NCBI RefSeq assembly: GCF_900141755.1
Contig: NZ_LT670844.1
Span: 2,914,001-2,978,000 of the forward strand
Length of the DNA stretch: 64,000 nucleotides
Source: Bradyrhizobium lablabi
GTDB lineage: Bacteria > Pseudomonadota > Alphaproteobacteria > Rhizobiales > Xanthobacteraceae
Direction of reading: 5' to 3'
How positions within the stretch are numbered: the stretch's first letter is position 1; each line of letters starts with the position of its first letter. Below are positions 51,698 to 59,563 of the stretch, one piece after another. The translations under genes were made by a program, and so were the position numbers. Below the pieces are notes generated by a model, which saw nothing but the letters and a program-made list of their open reading frames with translations, was not told the DNA's origin and ran no database searches.

Positions 51698-53026
51698 ATG
51701 GCAATTCAAATCCCAAGGGATTTCCGCCGCGTGATTATCGCTGCGTCGGTGGGAAACGTCATCGAATGGTATGACTTTTATATCTTCGGCAGCTTGGCCG
51801 CAGTTCTGTCGGTCAAGTTCTTTGAACAATCCCACCCGGTCGCAGCTCTGCTGAGCACGATTGCACTGTTCACCGCAGGATTCCTGATCCGTCCACTGGG
51901 AGCTTTCCTTTTCGGATGGATGGGCGACCGAGTCGGCCGCAAATATACGTTCCTCATTACGCTCAGCGGAATGGGACTGGGCACGGGGGCGATCGGATTG
52001 ATCCCGACCTACCAGTCGATCGGCCTGACCGCCGCGTTCCTTCTCTTCGGCCTACGGATGATTCAAGGCTTGTGCCTGGGCGGCGAGTATGGCGGCGCCA
52101 TCACCTATGTTGCCGAGCATGTGCCGGACGACAGCCGCGGCTACTACACCGGCTGGCTGCAGACCTCTCCGACTCTCGGGATCGTGGTGTCGCTGGCCGT
52201 CATTATTGCGACGCGGACGTATTTCGGCAATCAAGTATTCGACGAATGGGCGTGGCGCGTTCCGTTCCTGGTTTCGTTCCTGCTGGTGGCCATCGCAATC
52301 TACATCCGGCTCCAGCTCCAGGAGACGCCGATCTTCCAGGACATCAAGGCGAGGGGGCAGATGACCAGGAATCCCTGGAAGGAGGCCTTCCTTAGCTCGA
52401 ACATCAAATACATACTGATCGCCATCGTCGTGCTGATCGGGCAGGGAGTGGTCTGGTACAGCGGTCAGTTCTGGGCGTTGTACTTTCTGCAGCAGGTTTC
52501 CAAGGTGGACGCGCTGACCTCAGCGTACATCGTGGGAGCCGCGTTGCTCATTGCAACGCCGAGCTTGATCTTTTTTGGCTGGCTGTCAGACCAGATCGGC
52601 CGCAAGCCGGTGATCCTGGGAGGTATGTTACTCGCCTCGATCACGTACTATCCGCTGTATTTGTGGCTGGGAACGGTCACGCAGCCCGGCAACATCAACT
52701 ATCCGATCTCGGTCTTCATCATTTTCATCCTCGTTTGCTACGTCGGGATGGTGTATGGGCCGGTCGGGGCGTTTCTGGCGGAATTCTTCCCCGGCAGGAT
52801 TCGGTACACGTCGGTGTCGGTGCCGTATCACATCGGCAACGGCTGGGGTGGCGGATTAGTGCCATTCATCACTTCGGCATCTTTCGCGGCCACCGGCAGC
52901 ATCGGCTATGCGCTGATCTACCCGATCGCGGTTCCCGCGGTGTGCTTCGTGCTCGCCCTCTTCCTAATGCCGGAGACTCGTAAAATCAGCATCTGGGAAC
53001 CGATAGCGCCTAGAACCGCATCGTAA
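51698..53026 (+). CDS. MFS metabolite:proton symporter (MHS family)
   Basis: 442 residues from the ATG at 51698 (GAGGAGG). The opening IIAASVGNVIEWYDFYIFGS is the MHS family signature. Motif A is GWMGDRVGRKYTFLITLSG, and GLCLGGEYGGAITYVAEHVP is the family helix 4-5 block; twelve helices are visible. MHS transporters bring in dicarboxylates, alpha-ketoglutarate, shikimate or osmolytes with protons. The substrate is not determinable here. A long hairpin follows the stop. Confidence 0.93.
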   Translation: MAIQIPRDFRRVIIAASVGNVIEWYDFYIFGSLAAVLSVKFFEQSHPVAALLSTIALFTAGFLIRPLGAFLFGWMGDRVGRKYTFLITLSGMGLGTGAIGLIPTYQSIGLTAAFLLFGLRMIQGLCLGGEYGGAITYVAEHVPDDSRGYYTGWLQTSPTLGIVVSLAVIIATRTYFGNQVFDEWAWRVPFLVSFLLVAIAIYIRLQLQETPIFQDIKARGQMTRNPWKEAFLSSNIKYILIAIVVLIGQGVVWYSGQFWALYFLQQVSKVDALTSAYIVGAALLIATPSLIFFGWLSDQIGRKPVILGGMLLASITYYPLYLWLGTVTQPGNINYPISVFIIFILVCYVGMVYGPVGAFLAEFFPGRIRYTSVSVPYHIGNGWGGGLVPFITSASFAATGSIGYALIYPIAVPAVCFVLALFLMPETRKISIWEPIAPRTAS

Positions 53027-53030
53027 CAAA

Positions 53031-53075
53031 GTCGCCCCTGTGCGGGGCCGCCAGGCCCTGCACTTAAGGGGCGAC
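53031..53075. terminator. long hairpin between convergent genes
   Basis: The outer arms GTCGCCCCT and AGGGGCGAC enclose a second stem, GTGCGGGGCC with GGCCCTGCAC (one G-U), around a GCCA loop and a 3-nt bulge. That makes about 19 paired positions. No U-tract, but its position between convergent stops suggests a bidirectional terminator. Confidence 0.7.
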
Positions 53076-53104
53076 CTATACCTCTCCTCCGACCGCGAGC
53101 CTTC

Positions 53105-53467
53105 TCAGCTGGCTGGGTGATGCCAGCGATCGTGCCACCAGGTGATGAAATCGCGATCGGTCGTTAGTTCCCAGGCTCCAAGCAAGATCACCAGTATGCC
53201 CGACACCATACTGCTTACCGTGGCGGATACCGGCTCGTAGCCGACCGTCCAAGGTGCCACCACCAGAGCGAGACCGATGAGAAGTTCTCCCCATTCCTCC
53301 AGATAGGACGGAATGACAAATCCCTCTATGGCAAACAGAATGACGCACAACCCAAGCACGATGGTTATCCAGAGAGCCGCCCCACCGAAGCCTAGGGCGA
53401 ACGGCGACAAGACCAGCCACGCGCCCAACAATAGACTGGCCACGTCTTGCCAATGTTGAATGCGCAT
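53105..53467 (-). CDS. SPW-repeat membrane protein
   Basis: 120 residues from MRIQHWQDVASLLLGAWLVL (ATG 53467), with a strong GGAAGGAGGTG site. Four hydrophobic segments form two halves, each with an SPW-like motif: WLVLSPFALGFGG in the first and LVVAPWTVGYEP in the second. SPW-repeat proteins are small membrane proteins of unknown role, common in soil bacteria. The C-terminus is Trp/His-rich (FITWWHDRWHHP). Confidence 0.87.
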   Translation of the reverse strand: MRIQHWQDVASLLLGAWLVLSPFALGFGGAALWITIVLGLCVILFAIEGFVIPSYLEEWGELLIGLALVVAPWTVGYEPVSATVSSMVSGILVILLGAWELTTDRDFITWWHDRWHHPAS

Positions 53468-53769
53468 GATGCCCACCTCCTTCCTCCGCTCTATATGATA
53501 GTGCACTGATGACGATGCATCCGGCGACGATGGTTGAAACCTGCGTCCAATTGTCTTGTCCCGTTTTTTGGTTGTGTGAATACGTGGAGCCGAAGCCCCC
53601 GGAAGCCCCGAAGTGGAGGCGGACTATCATTTTTAACGCGGCTTAGCCTGCACTTCCATGGCGCAGGTCACCGCATCGGCTTCGCTGCTGGAGGAGTTGG
53701 GAATAGGTGTAACTCTGCGATAGTCGCGTCGTGCGCATACCATTGCCGCGTTCGAGGGACGCTTCGGAT

Positions 53770-54639
53770 ATGCCTAGAACGATGATCGGGCTCGCTGTCA
53801 CGTTAGCTTTCTCGCTGGTTGCCTTCACAATGCCAACATCGGTTTGGGCAGCCGGTCCGACGTTGACGGTGTCAGCCGATGGCGGCGTCCATATCTTCGA
53901 TCGGGACGCGCTGCTTGCCCGCACGGATGTCGTCGAGATCACCACGTCGCGTGATGTCGCATACCGTACTCCTCGGACGTATCGAGCCGTGGCGCTCGCG
54001 AAGTTACTTGAAGGAGTTGCCATTCCGCCCGATGCCGTGGTGGAAGCGACAGGGCAAGATGGCTTCGTGACGCAACTCCCTCGCGATCTGGTCTACGCCA
54101 ACGACGGCTTCGTCGCGTATATGGCAATCGAAGTCGCCGACACGCCGTGGCCGCCAATTCCAGGTAAGGATAAGAGCGCAGGCCCCTTCTATATCGTATG
54201 GCTCGGCGATCAAGCGTCATCCGTCCCAATCATGAAGTGGCCCTACCAAGTTGTCAGTTTGTCGGTGCAAGACGCGCCAGCCAAGCGGTGGCCCTCGCTC
54301 GCGGTTGATCCCATGCTCCCTGCGCTCCATCCGGCGCGAGACGGGCAAACCATCTTCGTGAACAAATGCTTTACATGCCATACGATGAACCAGGCAGGAT
54401 CGGCGTCGGCTGGCCCCGATCTGAATTTGCCGATGAACCCGACGGAGTACTTCACCGAAAACGGTTTGCGCGCGCTGATCCGAGATCCGCGCTCGGTTCG
54501 GGTTTGGCCCGAGCAGCGGATGCCCAGCTTTGCCGAAGAGGACCTGAGCGATGAGGAACTCGGGCTGATCTTGGCGTATTTGAGTCACATGGCGGGTAGG
54601 AAGAGCCGAGCAACGGAGGGCGGAAGCAGCAAACGCTAA
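53770..54639 (+). CDS. exported sulfite-oxidase-like domain fused to c-type cytochrome
   Basis: 289 residues from the ATG at 53770; a GTG start at 53731 is possible. The signal peptide ends near VWAAGP (residue 30). Residues about 32-165 resemble the molybdopterin-oxidoreductase (sulfite-oxidase-like) fold seen in small exported proteins (IFDRDALLARTDVVEIT, YRAVALAKLLEGV, GFVTQLPRDLVY), without evident cofactor cysteine. Residues about 190-275 are a cytochrome c: heme motif CFTCH (Cys200, Cys203, His204) and distal Met in QRMPSF (Met251). It may act as an electron-transfer partner in the periplasm. Confidence 0.85.
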   Translation: MPRTMIGLAVTLAFSLVAFTMPTSVWAAGPTLTVSADGGVHIFDRDALLARTDVVEITTSRDVAYRTPRTYRAVALAKLLEGVAIPPDAVVEATGQDGFVTQLPRDLVYANDGFVAYMAIEVADTPWPPIPGKDKSAGPFYIVWLGDQASSVPIMKWPYQVVSLSVQDAPAKRWPSLAVDPMLPALHPARDGQTIFVNKCFTCHTMNQAGSASAGPDLNLPMNPTEYFTENGLRALIRDPRSVRVWPEQRMPSFAEEDLSDEELGLILAYLSHMAGRKSRATEGGSSKR

Positions 54640-55000
54640 GTCAATCGTAAAACTCGATTACGGTTAGCGGCGATGAGGGCGTAGTCGCCGCCGACATGCG
54701 TCGTCGGCTCTTGCAGGCCCGCCACAGGGCGGCTGAGCCCTGGCTGCTTCAGCCGGTTGCGCGGGAGCTCTTCAGAAATCGAATCCATGGCCGCTCAATG
54801 ACGGCGGTGCCGCGTTCGATCTTGTCGTTGCATCTTGCTTGGCGAATGTCTCCTGTTGGCGCAAAGCGGACGTTAGCCGCGAATCTGACGTCAGCCCCGC
54901 GAGGGTGGACCGACGCTGCATCGCCGTTGTACGTTGTCTCAAAGATCGACTGCCCGGCTTTCTTCGGACCGGGCAGCGGAGGAAATTCAAGGGGGCTTTC
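54640..55000. other. gene-free stretch with a repeat element
   Basis: 54838-54905 resembles a Bradyrhizobium repeat that is often mistranslated as a small protein (CGGACGTTAGCCGCGAATCT). The rest should contain the promoter of the TctC operon. No other gene is seen. Confidence 0.5.
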
Positions 55001-55972
55001 TTGCTTCTCAGAACGGCGGGCCTGCTGATGGCGCTGGTGATCGGCGCTGCATGGGTTGTTCCCGCGGGCGCCGAGGCGCCCTACCCCAACCGGCCGATCC
55101 GCATCGTTGTGCCGTTCGGGCCGGGCGGCTTCGCCGATATCACCGTCCGTCTCCTGGCGCAGAAGCTCGCCGAACGCGCCAACGCCCAGGTCGTGATCGA
55201 GAACCGCCCTGGTGCCGGCGGAATCACCGCCGGTAACGCCGTCACCTCGGCGGCACCTGACGGCTACACTCTGTTCGTATTCTCCAGCGGCATCGCGCTG
55301 TCGAAGTCGCTGCTGAAATCCATGCCGTTCGATCCCGCCACCGCGTTCGCGCCGATCTCGACCCTGGCGCAATTCGACCTGCTGTTGCTGGTGAAGGCGG
55401 ACTCGCCCATGCACACGCTAAGGGACGCGCTCGACGCCGCCCGCGTCGATCCGCAGAAATTCAACGTCGGCACCATCAATCCCGGCAGCACCCAGAACGT
55501 CACCGGCGAACTGCTGCGCTCGGCCAGCGGCATTCCGATGTCGGTGGTGCCGCACCGCACCTCGGCGGAGGTCCTGACCTCGCTGCTCCGGGGCGATACG
55601 CAGATCGGCGTCGAGACCTACGCCGCGCTCAAGTCGGCGATCGACGCCGGGCAGATCCGCGCCCTCGCCTCATCCGGCATCAAGCGTTCGCCGCTGCAGC
55701 CGGACGTGCCGACGCTGCGCGAGAGCGGCATCGACGCCGCGGTCGACGGCTGGAACTCGCTGATGGCGCCGGCTGGCACGCCACGCGATATCATCGCCCT
55801 CCTCAACGGCCATGTCCGTGCGATCATCGGCGATCCCGATTTCCGGAAGCGCATGATCGAACTCGGCGGCGAGCCGGTCGCGGGCTCGCCGGAAGAGCTC
55901 GAGGCGCGGCTCAAATCCGATATCGATATGTGGGCCGGCGTGGTCAAGAAGGCCGGTCTTGAACCGAACTGA
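55001..55972 (+). CDS. tripartite tricarboxylate transporter receptor (TctC/Bug family)
   Basis: 323 residues, starting with TTG at 55001, preceded by AAGGGGG. This start gives a proper signal peptide (LLRTAGLLMALVIGAAWVV then AGAEA). The frame is open far upstream, through a repeat. Family motifs: YPNRPIRIVVPFGPGGFADI, IENRPGAGGITAGNAVT, APDGYTLFVF, FNVGTINPGSTQNVTGELL and DGWNSLMAPAGTP. Bug receptors bind carboxylates or related small molecules in the periplasm. No tctA/tctB genes are nearby. An amidohydrolase gene follows within 20 bp. Confidence 0.92.
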   Translation: MLLRTAGLLMALVIGAAWVVPAGAEAPYPNRPIRIVVPFGPGGFADITVRLLAQKLAERANAQVVIENRPGAGGITAGNAVTSAAPDGYTLFVFSSGIALSKSLLKSMPFDPATAFAPISTLAQFDLLLLVKADSPMHTLRDALDAARVDPQKFNVGTINPGSTQNVTGELLRSASGIPMSVVPHRTSAEVLTSLLRGDTQIGVETYAALKSAIDAGQIRALASSGIKRSPLQPDVPTLRESGIDAAVDGWNSLMAPAGTPRDIIALLNGHVRAIIGDPDFRKRMIELGGEPVAGSPEELEARLKSDIDMWAGVVKKAGLEPN

Positions 55973-55990
55973 GCAGATTGCAGAGTGCCC

Positions 55991-56794
55991 ATGCCCGACA
56001 GTTTCAAGATCGACGCCCACGTCCATGTCTTCACGTCAGACATGCCGCTGATCGACAATCCGCGCCACGCGCCGAACTACAGCTTCACCCACGAGGAGCT
56101 GATCGCGACCCTCGAACACAACGGCGTCGACCGCGCGGTTATCGCGGCGGCCAGCCCGTGGGGTGACTACAACGACTACATCCTCGCTGCGCTCCGGGCC
56201 CACCGCGCGCGGTTGCGCGGCACCGCGATCTTCAATCCTCCGGTGGATCGATTTGCGCTGGAGGCCATGAACCGCGACGGTTTCGTCGGCATGCGCCTGC
56301 CCTTCATCGGGCTGCCAAAACTTCCCGACATCACCACCTTCGAATACCGCGCGCTGTTTCGCCGCCTCGCCGATCTCGGCTGGCACGTTCATCCCCATGT
56401 CGAGGGCGACGATCTGCCGAAAATCCTGCCGACGCTCGAGGCCTCCGGCGTCAAGATCGTGGTCGATCATCTCGGCCGCCCCAATCCGAAATCCGGCGTC
56501 AACAGCGACGGCTTCAAGGCGCTGCTGCGCTCGATCGAAACCGGTCGCACCTGGGTGAAGGTGTCCGGCGGCTACCGGCTCGGGCCACAGGCCAAGGAAG
56601 TCGCGCGCGAGCTTCTCCGCGTCGCCGGCCCCGATCGGCTGGTGTGGGCGAGCGACTGTCCGTTCGTCGGCCATGAGGGTCAGTTCCCGTATCAAGCCAC
56701 CATCGACTGGCTGGTCGAGGCGATCCCCGACGCCGCGGCGCGGGCGAAAATCTTCGGCGCGACGGCGCGCGAGCTCTACTTCAATGGCGAGTGA
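55991..56794 (+). CDS. amidohydrolase-family (TIM-barrel) metal-dependent hydrolase
   Basis: 267 residues from the ATG at 55991; a GTG at 55985 is possible. Metal motif at the N-terminus is KIDAHVHVFTSD (HxH). Later motifs are WHVHPHVEGDDL, IVVDHLGRPNP and RLVWASDCPFVGHEG (the late Asp). This is the LigI/PDC-hydrolase-like branch, which cleaves lactones or ring-opened aromatic acids. Its position 18 bp after a carboxylate receptor and before a hydrolase suggests a catabolic operon for an aromatic-derived or carboxylic compound. Confidence 0.9.
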   Translation: MPDSFKIDAHVHVFTSDMPLIDNPRHAPNYSFTHEELIATLEHNGVDRAVIAAASPWGDYNDYILAALRAHRARLRGTAIFNPPVDRFALEAMNRDGFVGMRLPFIGLPKLPDITTFEYRALFRRLADLGWHVHPHVEGDDLPKILPTLEASGVKIVVDHLGRPNPKSGVNSDGFKALLRSIETGRTWVKVSGGYRLGPQAKEVARELLRVAGPDRLVWASDCPFVGHEGQFPYQATIDWLVEAIPDAAARAKIFGATARELYFNGE

Positions 56795-56842
56795 CCAACG
56801 GGCACTGATCGCGTCGTACCGGCGAACGAGAGGTTATCATCG

Positions 56843-58795
56843 ATGTCAAAGCTTCGCCTGGTCTTCCTCTGCGCATCTTTGTTAGCTCCGCTGAGCGGTC
56901 AGGCGGAGGTGATCCGCTTCGAGGTGCTGCAAAGCGGTCCGGCGTTCGAGGGGCGGAGTTTTGGCAGCGTCGGTCCCTACGTGAAGATTACCGGGCGCGC
57001 CACCATTGCGGTCGACCCGACCGACCCGCGCAACGCGATCATTGCCGACATCGACAAGGCCCCGCGCGATGAAAAAGGCCTGGTGGAAGCAACCGCCGAT
57101 GTCGTGCTGCTGCGCCCGGCCGATCCGCTCCGCGCCAATGGCACGCTTCTGGTCGACATTCCCAATCGCGGGACAAAACTCGCGCCGGAATTGTTCGACG
57201 ATGCGCTAAAGCCTGGATCCAATGACGCTGAAAAGGCGGCAGATGCCGGAATAGGCTTCCTGCATGGCCAGGGCTACACGCTTGTCTGGATCGGCTGGCA
57301 GGCCGACATTCCCTCAAAGCCCGGCCAACTCGCGCTCGCAGCGCCCGTGCTGCGAGGCGTGACCGGCCCGGCGCGCGACGAGTTCGTGTTCGATCACCTG
57401 CGCAACCCGGCTACCGCCAATTTGTCGTGGCCGATCGCGGATGCCTCGTCGCTTAAGGTGAGCGTGCGGGCGAAGTGGGATGCGCCGCGCGAGCAGCCGG
57501 CAGGGCTTGCCGTTCGGGCGACCGGCGACCAGAGCATCGAGATCAGCCGGCCGGAAACCGGATTCGATGCGGGGGCTCTCTACGAGGTGAGCTATGTGGC
57601 ACGCGATCCCGCCGTGCTTGGGCTCGGATTTGCGGCCACGCGCGACGTCGTTTCATTTCTCAGGCGAAATACGACGTCAGCAAATCCGCTCGCCGCTGGC
57701 GGCAGCTTCGCGCAACGCGCGATCGGCTTTGGCGTCTCGCAATCCGGGCGATATTTGCGCGATTTCCTCTACCTCGGTTTCAACGAGGACCTCGCCGGAG
57801 GGATGGTGTTCGACGCCCTGATGCCGCACGTCGCAGGTGCGCGGCGCATGGCGACCAACTATCGCTTCGGCCTGCCGGGGCGCAACCCGCGACATCCCCA
57901 GGATCCGGCCTGGCAGGCGGATCTGTTCCCATTCACTTACCAGACCCTGACCGACCCCATGAGCGGCCGGCACGACGGATTGATGCAGCGGTGTCGGCTG
58001 AGCGCGACCTGCCCCCGCATCATTCAGACCGACAGCGAACACGAATGGTGGGCCTCACGCGCCTCGCTCCTGGTCACGGACCTCGCCGGCAACCATCTCG
58101 ACCTGCCGGGCGATGTGCGCGCCTACATGATCGCGGGCTCGCCGCACTTCGCCGAGGCCGGCGGGCTGATGCGGAAAGCGCCGACGATGGCGCTGCCGGT
58201 CAACCCGATGCACGCCGGCGCGCCGATGCGCGCGCTGCTGACGGCGATGCAAGGGTGGATCACGACCGGCGTCGAACCGCCGGCGAGCCGCGTACCGATG
58301 CGCGCCCATGGCACGCTCGTGGAAGCATCGGACGCCGTGCCGCGGAACATCCCGGGCCTGCCCTACACCGCCATCCACACCGGCGCGAGTTTTACCGACA
58401 CGTCAGTGTTTCCCCCAAAAGGGCTCGGAAGCTATCCGGTGTTCGTTCCGCGCGCGGACCGCGACGGCATGGCCATCGCAGGCATTCGGATGCTGCCGCT
58501 GGCGGTGCCGCGGGCGACCTACACGGGGTGGAATCCGCGTGCCGAAGGTTTTGGCGCAAATGCGCTGTTTCCGCTGCAGGGAGCGGTAGTGCCGTTTGCC
58601 GCCACGCGGGCGGAGCGCGAGGCCTCGGGCGATCCGCGTCCCTCGCTCGCCGAGCGTTACGCGGACAGCGCAGCCTACGTCGCCGCCGTGCGAGCCGCCG
58701 CGGCGCGGATGGTCGCCGAGCGATTGCTGCTGCCGCAGGACGCCGAGCGCGCCATCGAGCTCGCGACGCAGGACAGGCTGTCGCAATTGCATTGA
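56843..58795 (+). CDS. secreted alpha/beta-hydrolase domain protein (PF20091 type)
   Basis: 650 residues. The signal peptide is LRLVFLCASLLAPLSGQAEV. The hydrolase elbow is GFGVSQSGRYLRDFLYLGFN, with Ser as nucleophile, and the sequence follows the family later named alpha/beta hydrolase domain (PF20091), including FPFTYQTLTDP and IQTDSEHEWWASRASLLVTD. Length matches that family (600-700). These are exported hydrolases of unknown substrate. It is the last gene of the TctC-amidohydrolase operon (48-bp gap), so import of its product by the receptor is plausible. Confidence 0.85.
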   Translation: MSKLRLVFLCASLLAPLSGQAEVIRFEVLQSGPAFEGRSFGSVGPYVKITGRATIAVDPTDPRNAIIADIDKAPRDEKGLVEATADVVLLRPADPLRANGTLLVDIPNRGTKLAPELFDDALKPGSNDAEKAADAGIGFLHGQGYTLVWIGWQADIPSKPGQLALAAPVLRGVTGPARDEFVFDHLRNPATANLSWPIADASSLKVSVRAKWDAPREQPAGLAVRATGDQSIEISRPETGFDAGALYEVSYVARDPAVLGLGFAATRDVVSFLRRNTTSANPLAAGGSFAQRAIGFGVSQSGRYLRDFLYLGFNEDLAGGMVFDALMPHVAGARRMATNYRFGLPGRNPRHPQDPAWQADLFPFTYQTLTDPMSGRHDGLMQRCRLSATCPRIIQTDSEHEWWASRASLLVTDLAGNHLDLPGDVRAYMIAGSPHFAEAGGLMRKAPTMALPVNPMHAGAPMRALLTAMQGWITTGVEPPASRVPMRAHGTLVEASDAVPRNIPGLPYTAIHTGASFTDTSVFPPKGLGSYPVFVPRADRDGMAIAGIRMLPLAVPRATYTGWNPRAEGFGANALFPLQGAVVPFAATRAEREASGDPRPSLAERYADSAAYVAAVRAAAARMVAERLLLPQDAERAIELATQDRLSQLH

Positions 58796-58847
58796 TGGGA
58801 AGCGCGGCGCATTTTCCGCGCGCCGGTCGTGGCGTCGCGGCATCAAC

Positions 58848-59498
58848 TCAGCTTCCGTTCGACGCTGTGAGCAGCAGCAAGGTGCCGGTTCCGACGAGGG
58901 CGGCGACCCAGATCAAGTCGAGATTGAGCCAGGCACTGCGCAGTAGAGCAAGGCCGAACCACTCGTAGACGAGGGAGGCAATGAGGGCCGTCGTTGCAAG
59001 CATCGCCAGGCTATGGAGCCCAACGCCGGCAAGCGCCGCCGCTACCGGGCCGCCGAGACCGGCTCCGTTGGTTCCGGCCGGCGCGCACCACGGCATGAGC
59101 GCCGGCCACAACATGAGCCCGGCACCGTGCGCCGTGGTCATCAGGAACGCCCAGACACCAAGCCCCCAGAACCCGGTCTGCATGCCGAAGCGCACCCGGT
59201 GGCGGTGGCCAAACCGCCAGTAGTAGCCCGCCCAGCCCAGCAGCAACAAACCTGAACCGGCCCGCACGATATTGGGCGAAGCGATGTAACCGGTGACAAC
59301 CAGCAGGCCCGCGACAGCCGCGATCGACGCCATGTGGCCGGCGGCAATCGGGAGGAGTGACACCAACACCACCGTTCGGCTGCGGCGGTACAGGCCGAGC
59401 GCCACGGCAAACAGCCAGCCCATGGCCGGGTTCATGCCGTGGAACGCGCCAAGCCCGACGAAAACCAGTGGCTGCCACATGTCATTCATGCGCGTCAT
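58848..59498 (-). CDS. His-rich polytopic membrane protein next to methanethiol oxidase
   Basis: 216 residues; a start at 59489 is also possible. Five to six transmembrane helices carry conserved-looking intramembrane histidines: GAFHGMNPAMGWLF, LPIAAGHMASIAAV, LMTTAHGAGLMLWP and GVGLHSLAMLATT. This arrangement resembles NicO/HupE-like metal permeases, but I cannot place it in a named family. It ends a two-gene minus-strand unit, 65 bp after the SBP56 gene, which suggests a shared function such as metal supply. Confidence 0.75.
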   Translation of the reverse strand: MTRMNDMWQPLVFVGLGAFHGMNPAMGWLFAVALGLYRRSRTVVLVSLLPIAAGHMASIAAVAGLLVVTGYIASPNIVRAGSGLLLLGWAGYYWRFGHRHRVRFGMQTGFWGLGVWAFLMTTAHGAGLMLWPALMPWCAPAGTNGAGLGGPVAAALAGVGLHSLAMLATTALIASLVYEWFGLALLRSAWLNLDLIWVAALVGTGTLLLLTASNGS

Positions 59499-59563
59499 TC
59501 ATCTGCGTGTTCCGGGCAACCGGGCGGGACGGCCCGTGAGGCCCGACCCGCTGTTCGGCTCGG

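Noticed and set aside
54839..55000. Longer N-terminus for the TctC receptor
   Set aside because: That part is translated intergenic repeat; the TTG at 55001 gives an SD and a signal peptide.
57475..58968. 497-residue frame overlapping the PF20091 hydrolase
   Set aside because: Arg-rich shadow frame; the hydrolase frame has a signal peptide and family motifs.
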